Source: Bacteroidaceae bacterium
Lineage (GTDB): Bacteria; Bacteroidota; Bacteroidia; Bacteroidales; Bacteroidaceae
Assembly: GCA_017616445.1 (NCBI GenBank)
Contig: JAFZYE010000076.1
Span: forward strand, 1-59,268
Direction: 5' to 3'
DNA length: 59,268 bases
In this document: piece by piece, positions 57,697-59,268 of the stretch
How the letters are laid out: every line of letters begins with the position of its first letter
Position numbering within the stretch: position 1 is the stretch's first letter
Notes under the pieces: model-generated
The model's input: only the letters and a program-made list of their open reading frames with translations
Told to the model about the DNA's origin: nothing
Database searches by the model: none
Made by a program: the position numbers and the translations under genes

Positions 57697-58974
57697 ATGA
57701 GAATAGCAAGAAATACGTTGAAGCAGGTGATGCTCGACAACCAGAAGGATGTGGAACTGTACGACATTTTTCCTCGTCATTACGACTTGGATAGTTTTCC
57801 GCTGATGATATTCGTGGGAGTCAGACGTTCAGGAAAGTCTTTCCTCCTCTTCCAGAAGATGCGGCAGTTGCTGGCAGATGGCAAGGGGTGGGACGAAATG
57901 CTCTATCTGGACTTTGAGGATACCCGTCTGGAGGGATTTACGGCTGATGACTTCAACCTGATACTGGAGTGCCATCAGGAGATGTACGGAAAACGCCCTA
58001 TGCTGTTTCTCGACGAAATCCAGAATGTGGATGGTTGGCAGAAGTTCGCACGCAACCTGGCAGACAAGAAATACAGCGTGTTTATAACGGGGTCGAATGC
58101 CAAGATGCTGTCGAAGGAGATCATGGCTGCATTAGGTGGACGCTACCTGCCTGTAGAAGTCTATCCATTCAGTTTCAAGGAATACTTGTCTTATACTGGT
58201 GTGGCTTACGACGAATTGGCCCTGACGGCTACAGAATCAAAGGCCAGGTTTATGAAGGCATACGGTGAGTACTTTACTTGGGGAGGCCTGCCAGAGTCTA
58301 TCAAACTACCGGTGAAGCGAAGCTATCTGTCGAGTGTATTCCAAAAGATATACCTTGGTGACATTATACAACGTAATGGAATCTCCAATCCACGTCTGCT
58401 TCAGTTGATGATTAAGAAGATGGCAGAAAGCGTGATGCAGCCTGTTTCGTACAATCGCATATCGAAGATCCTCTCAAGTGTGTCGGGCAAGATTAGCGTT
58501 CCTACGGTATCAAACTATATTGCTTATTCCGAGGATGCGTGGTTGCTTCTTCGCCTGAGGAATATTGCGTCATCATTTAGCGACAAGGAAAGCATCTGCA
58601 AATACTACTTCATTGACAATGGTCTGCTGTCATTACAATTGTTGGGTGTAGACACCATCCTGCTTGAAAACATAGTGGCCCTGTCTCTGTTCCGCAAGTA
58701 TGGACACGATGAGGACAATGAGCGAGTATTCTTCTATAATGCCAGTGTTGAGGTAGATTTCTATGTCCCAGAGGACGAACTTGCCATACAAGTCTCGTAT
58801 TCAATAGCTGATCCTGAAACAGAAAAACGAGAAAAAGAACCACTGGAGAAACTTCCAAATGTGCATCCTTGCCGTAGGCGCATCATCGTCACCTACGACG
58901 AAGAAGGCACACTGACCGATAAACATGGCACCATAGAGGTGATTCCATGTTGGAAATGGTTGCTGGAAATATGA
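57697..58974 (+). CDS. AAA_14/DUF4143 ATPase
   Basis: 425 residues, cytoplasmic. N-terminal AAA domain with Walker A GVRRSGKSFLL (about residues 41-51), Walker B MLFLDEIQNVDGW and sensor FITGSNAKML; DUF4143 C-terminal domain (KYYFIDNGLLSLQLLG, then NASVEVDFYVPEDELAIQVSY) with the Asp-x-Glu-type nuclease-like strands of PD-(D/E)XK folds. The family is very common in Bacteroidales and is often found next to repeats; its role is unknown. The inverted repeat arm of the MITE-like element begins at the first base after the stop. Confidence 0.92.
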   Translation: MRIARNTLKQVMLDNQKDVELYDIFPRHYDLDSFPLMIFVGVRRSGKSFLLFQKMRQLLADGKGWDEMLYLDFEDTRLEGFTADDFNLILECHQEMYGKRPMLFLDEIQNVDGWQKFARNLADKKYSVFITGSNAKMLSKEIMAALGGRYLPVEVYPFSFKEYLSYTGVAYDELALTATESKARFMKAYGEYFTWGGLPESIKLPVKRSYLSSVFQKIYLGDIIQRNGISNPRLLQLMIKKMAESVMQPVSYNRISKILSSVSGKISVPTVSNYIAYSEDAWLLLRLRNIASSFSDKESICKYYFIDNGLLSLQLLGVDTILLENIVALSLFRKYGHDEDNERVFFYNASVEVDFYVPEDELAIQVSYSIADPETEKREKEPLEKLPNVHPCRRRIIVTYDEEGTLTDKHGTIEVIPCWKWLLEI

Positions 58975-59056
58975 CTCACTGGTAAAAACCTGTGTTTAGT
59001 TTAATGATAAAAAAGTCCTTCGGAGAAAAAGAGACAAAAATATCAAAAATACTTGC
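58975..59056. repeat. Inverted repeat arm of a MITE-like element (right copy)
   Basis: Matches the reverse complement of 773-853 over its length with scattered differences. Starts right after the ATPase stop codon. Confidence 0.75.
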
Positions 59057-59176
59057 CTGTGATGCATGCTCATCGAGCATCAGTCCGAAGTCATCGTTCC
59101 AAGTTCTGTCTAAGCGAGCTTAACAGCCCTTTGCCCGATACCTACGAACAGCCTACGGCCTCGCATCACAGTCAAG
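59052..59176. other. Variable stem-bounded insert in the right MITE-like element
   Basis: CTTGCCTGTGATGC (59052-59065) pairs with GCATCACAGTCAAG (59163-59176), 13 of 14 positions, enclosing about 97 nt with an ATGCTCATCGAGCAT hairpin and an AAGCGAGCTT hairpin. The left copy lacks this insert. No ORF. Confidence 0.55.
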
Positions 59177-59268
59177 ATAAAAACAGTGCAAATCGAATGC
59201 AGAAGTCAAACTTGTTTGAATTATGCTGAGATGCCGCCTGTTTTGCAGGAACTGAAAAATAAGAAAAA
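59177..59268. repeat. Long dispersed repeat, right copy, cut by the window end
   Basis: Same strand and nearly identical to 646-737; continues past the window. Confidence 0.9.

Noticed and set aside
1-59268. tRNA, rRNA, prophage or insertion sequence
   Set aside because: No cloverleaf with a TTCGA-type arm and CCA end, no ribosomal RNA segment, and no transposase, integrase or phage structural gene was seen on either strand.

Overview
The window is a chromosomal segment of a Bacteroidota bacterium, most likely a Prevotella-type member of the Bacteroidales. Three things point there. Nearly every transcription unit is preceded by the Bacteroidota -7 box TAnnTTTG(C), and Shine-Dalgarno sites are rare. 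The gene families fit: DUF3256, a TlpA-like lipoprotein, a C10 protease with BspA-type leucine-rich repeats, type B L31, CotH/lamin-tail proteins, and GH95, GH53 and CE6-like enzymes. The gaps between genes are filled with many families of short tandem 'word' repeats. I see no transposase, integrase, phage gene, rRNA or tRNA.

Layout: 1-577 is the 3' end of a chitobiase-domain protein. 1006-5754 holds an OmpH/Skp-like chaperone, nadA, mnmA and a twin-ATPase ABC protein. 5959-8906 has two tandem thioredoxin-fold paralogues. 8968-10184 is an esterase-udk pair. 10213-14839 (minus) is a likely operon of a redox-dead TlpA-like lipoprotein, a CPA2 antiporter and a membrane GTPase. 15012-20038 has pnp, a DUF3298 lipoprotein, glycerate kinase and a K+ channel. 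20260-27647 has a GH95 fucosidase, a metal-chelate binding lipoprotein, a CotH protein and Hsp20. 27648-28497 is non-coding and carries the most unusual feature of the window. 28498-38773 has a small acidic protein, purU, a TPR protein, def, ruvX and a complete RND efflux operon. 39029-46848 has a CE6-like esterase, an acyl-ACP thioesterase, an esterase-GH53 fusion, aldolase and a 5'-nucleotidase. 47112-51821 has L31B, a flippase, two GT2 glycosyltransferases and a DUF3256 protein. 51920-58974 has a MATE-PAP2 fusion, an EamA transporter, a C10 protease and a DUF4143 ATPase.

Most notable observations: (1) a non-coding array of about 22 units with an exact 22-bp period (about 27706-28189). The sequence word changes every four units or so while the period holds, and a consensus promoter at its right edge points into it. 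(2) A GC-rich palindromic repeat family that also lies in frame inside proteins (mnmA, a binding lipoprotein, CotH, the ruvX C-terminus). (3) An apparent MATE-PAP2 fusion whose junction looks like intergenic repeat sequence. (4) An identical 16-bp palindrome plus -7 box at both the nadA and RND-efflux promoters. (5) MITE-like repeats at both ends of the window.

Functionally the segment is mostly housekeeping (NAD and tRNA modification, RNA decay, one-carbon metabolism, fatty acid release, glycolysis). Secreted or envelope enzymes for plant and host glycans, and envelope transport genes, are mixed in. All calls rest on reading the sequence; no database search was run.
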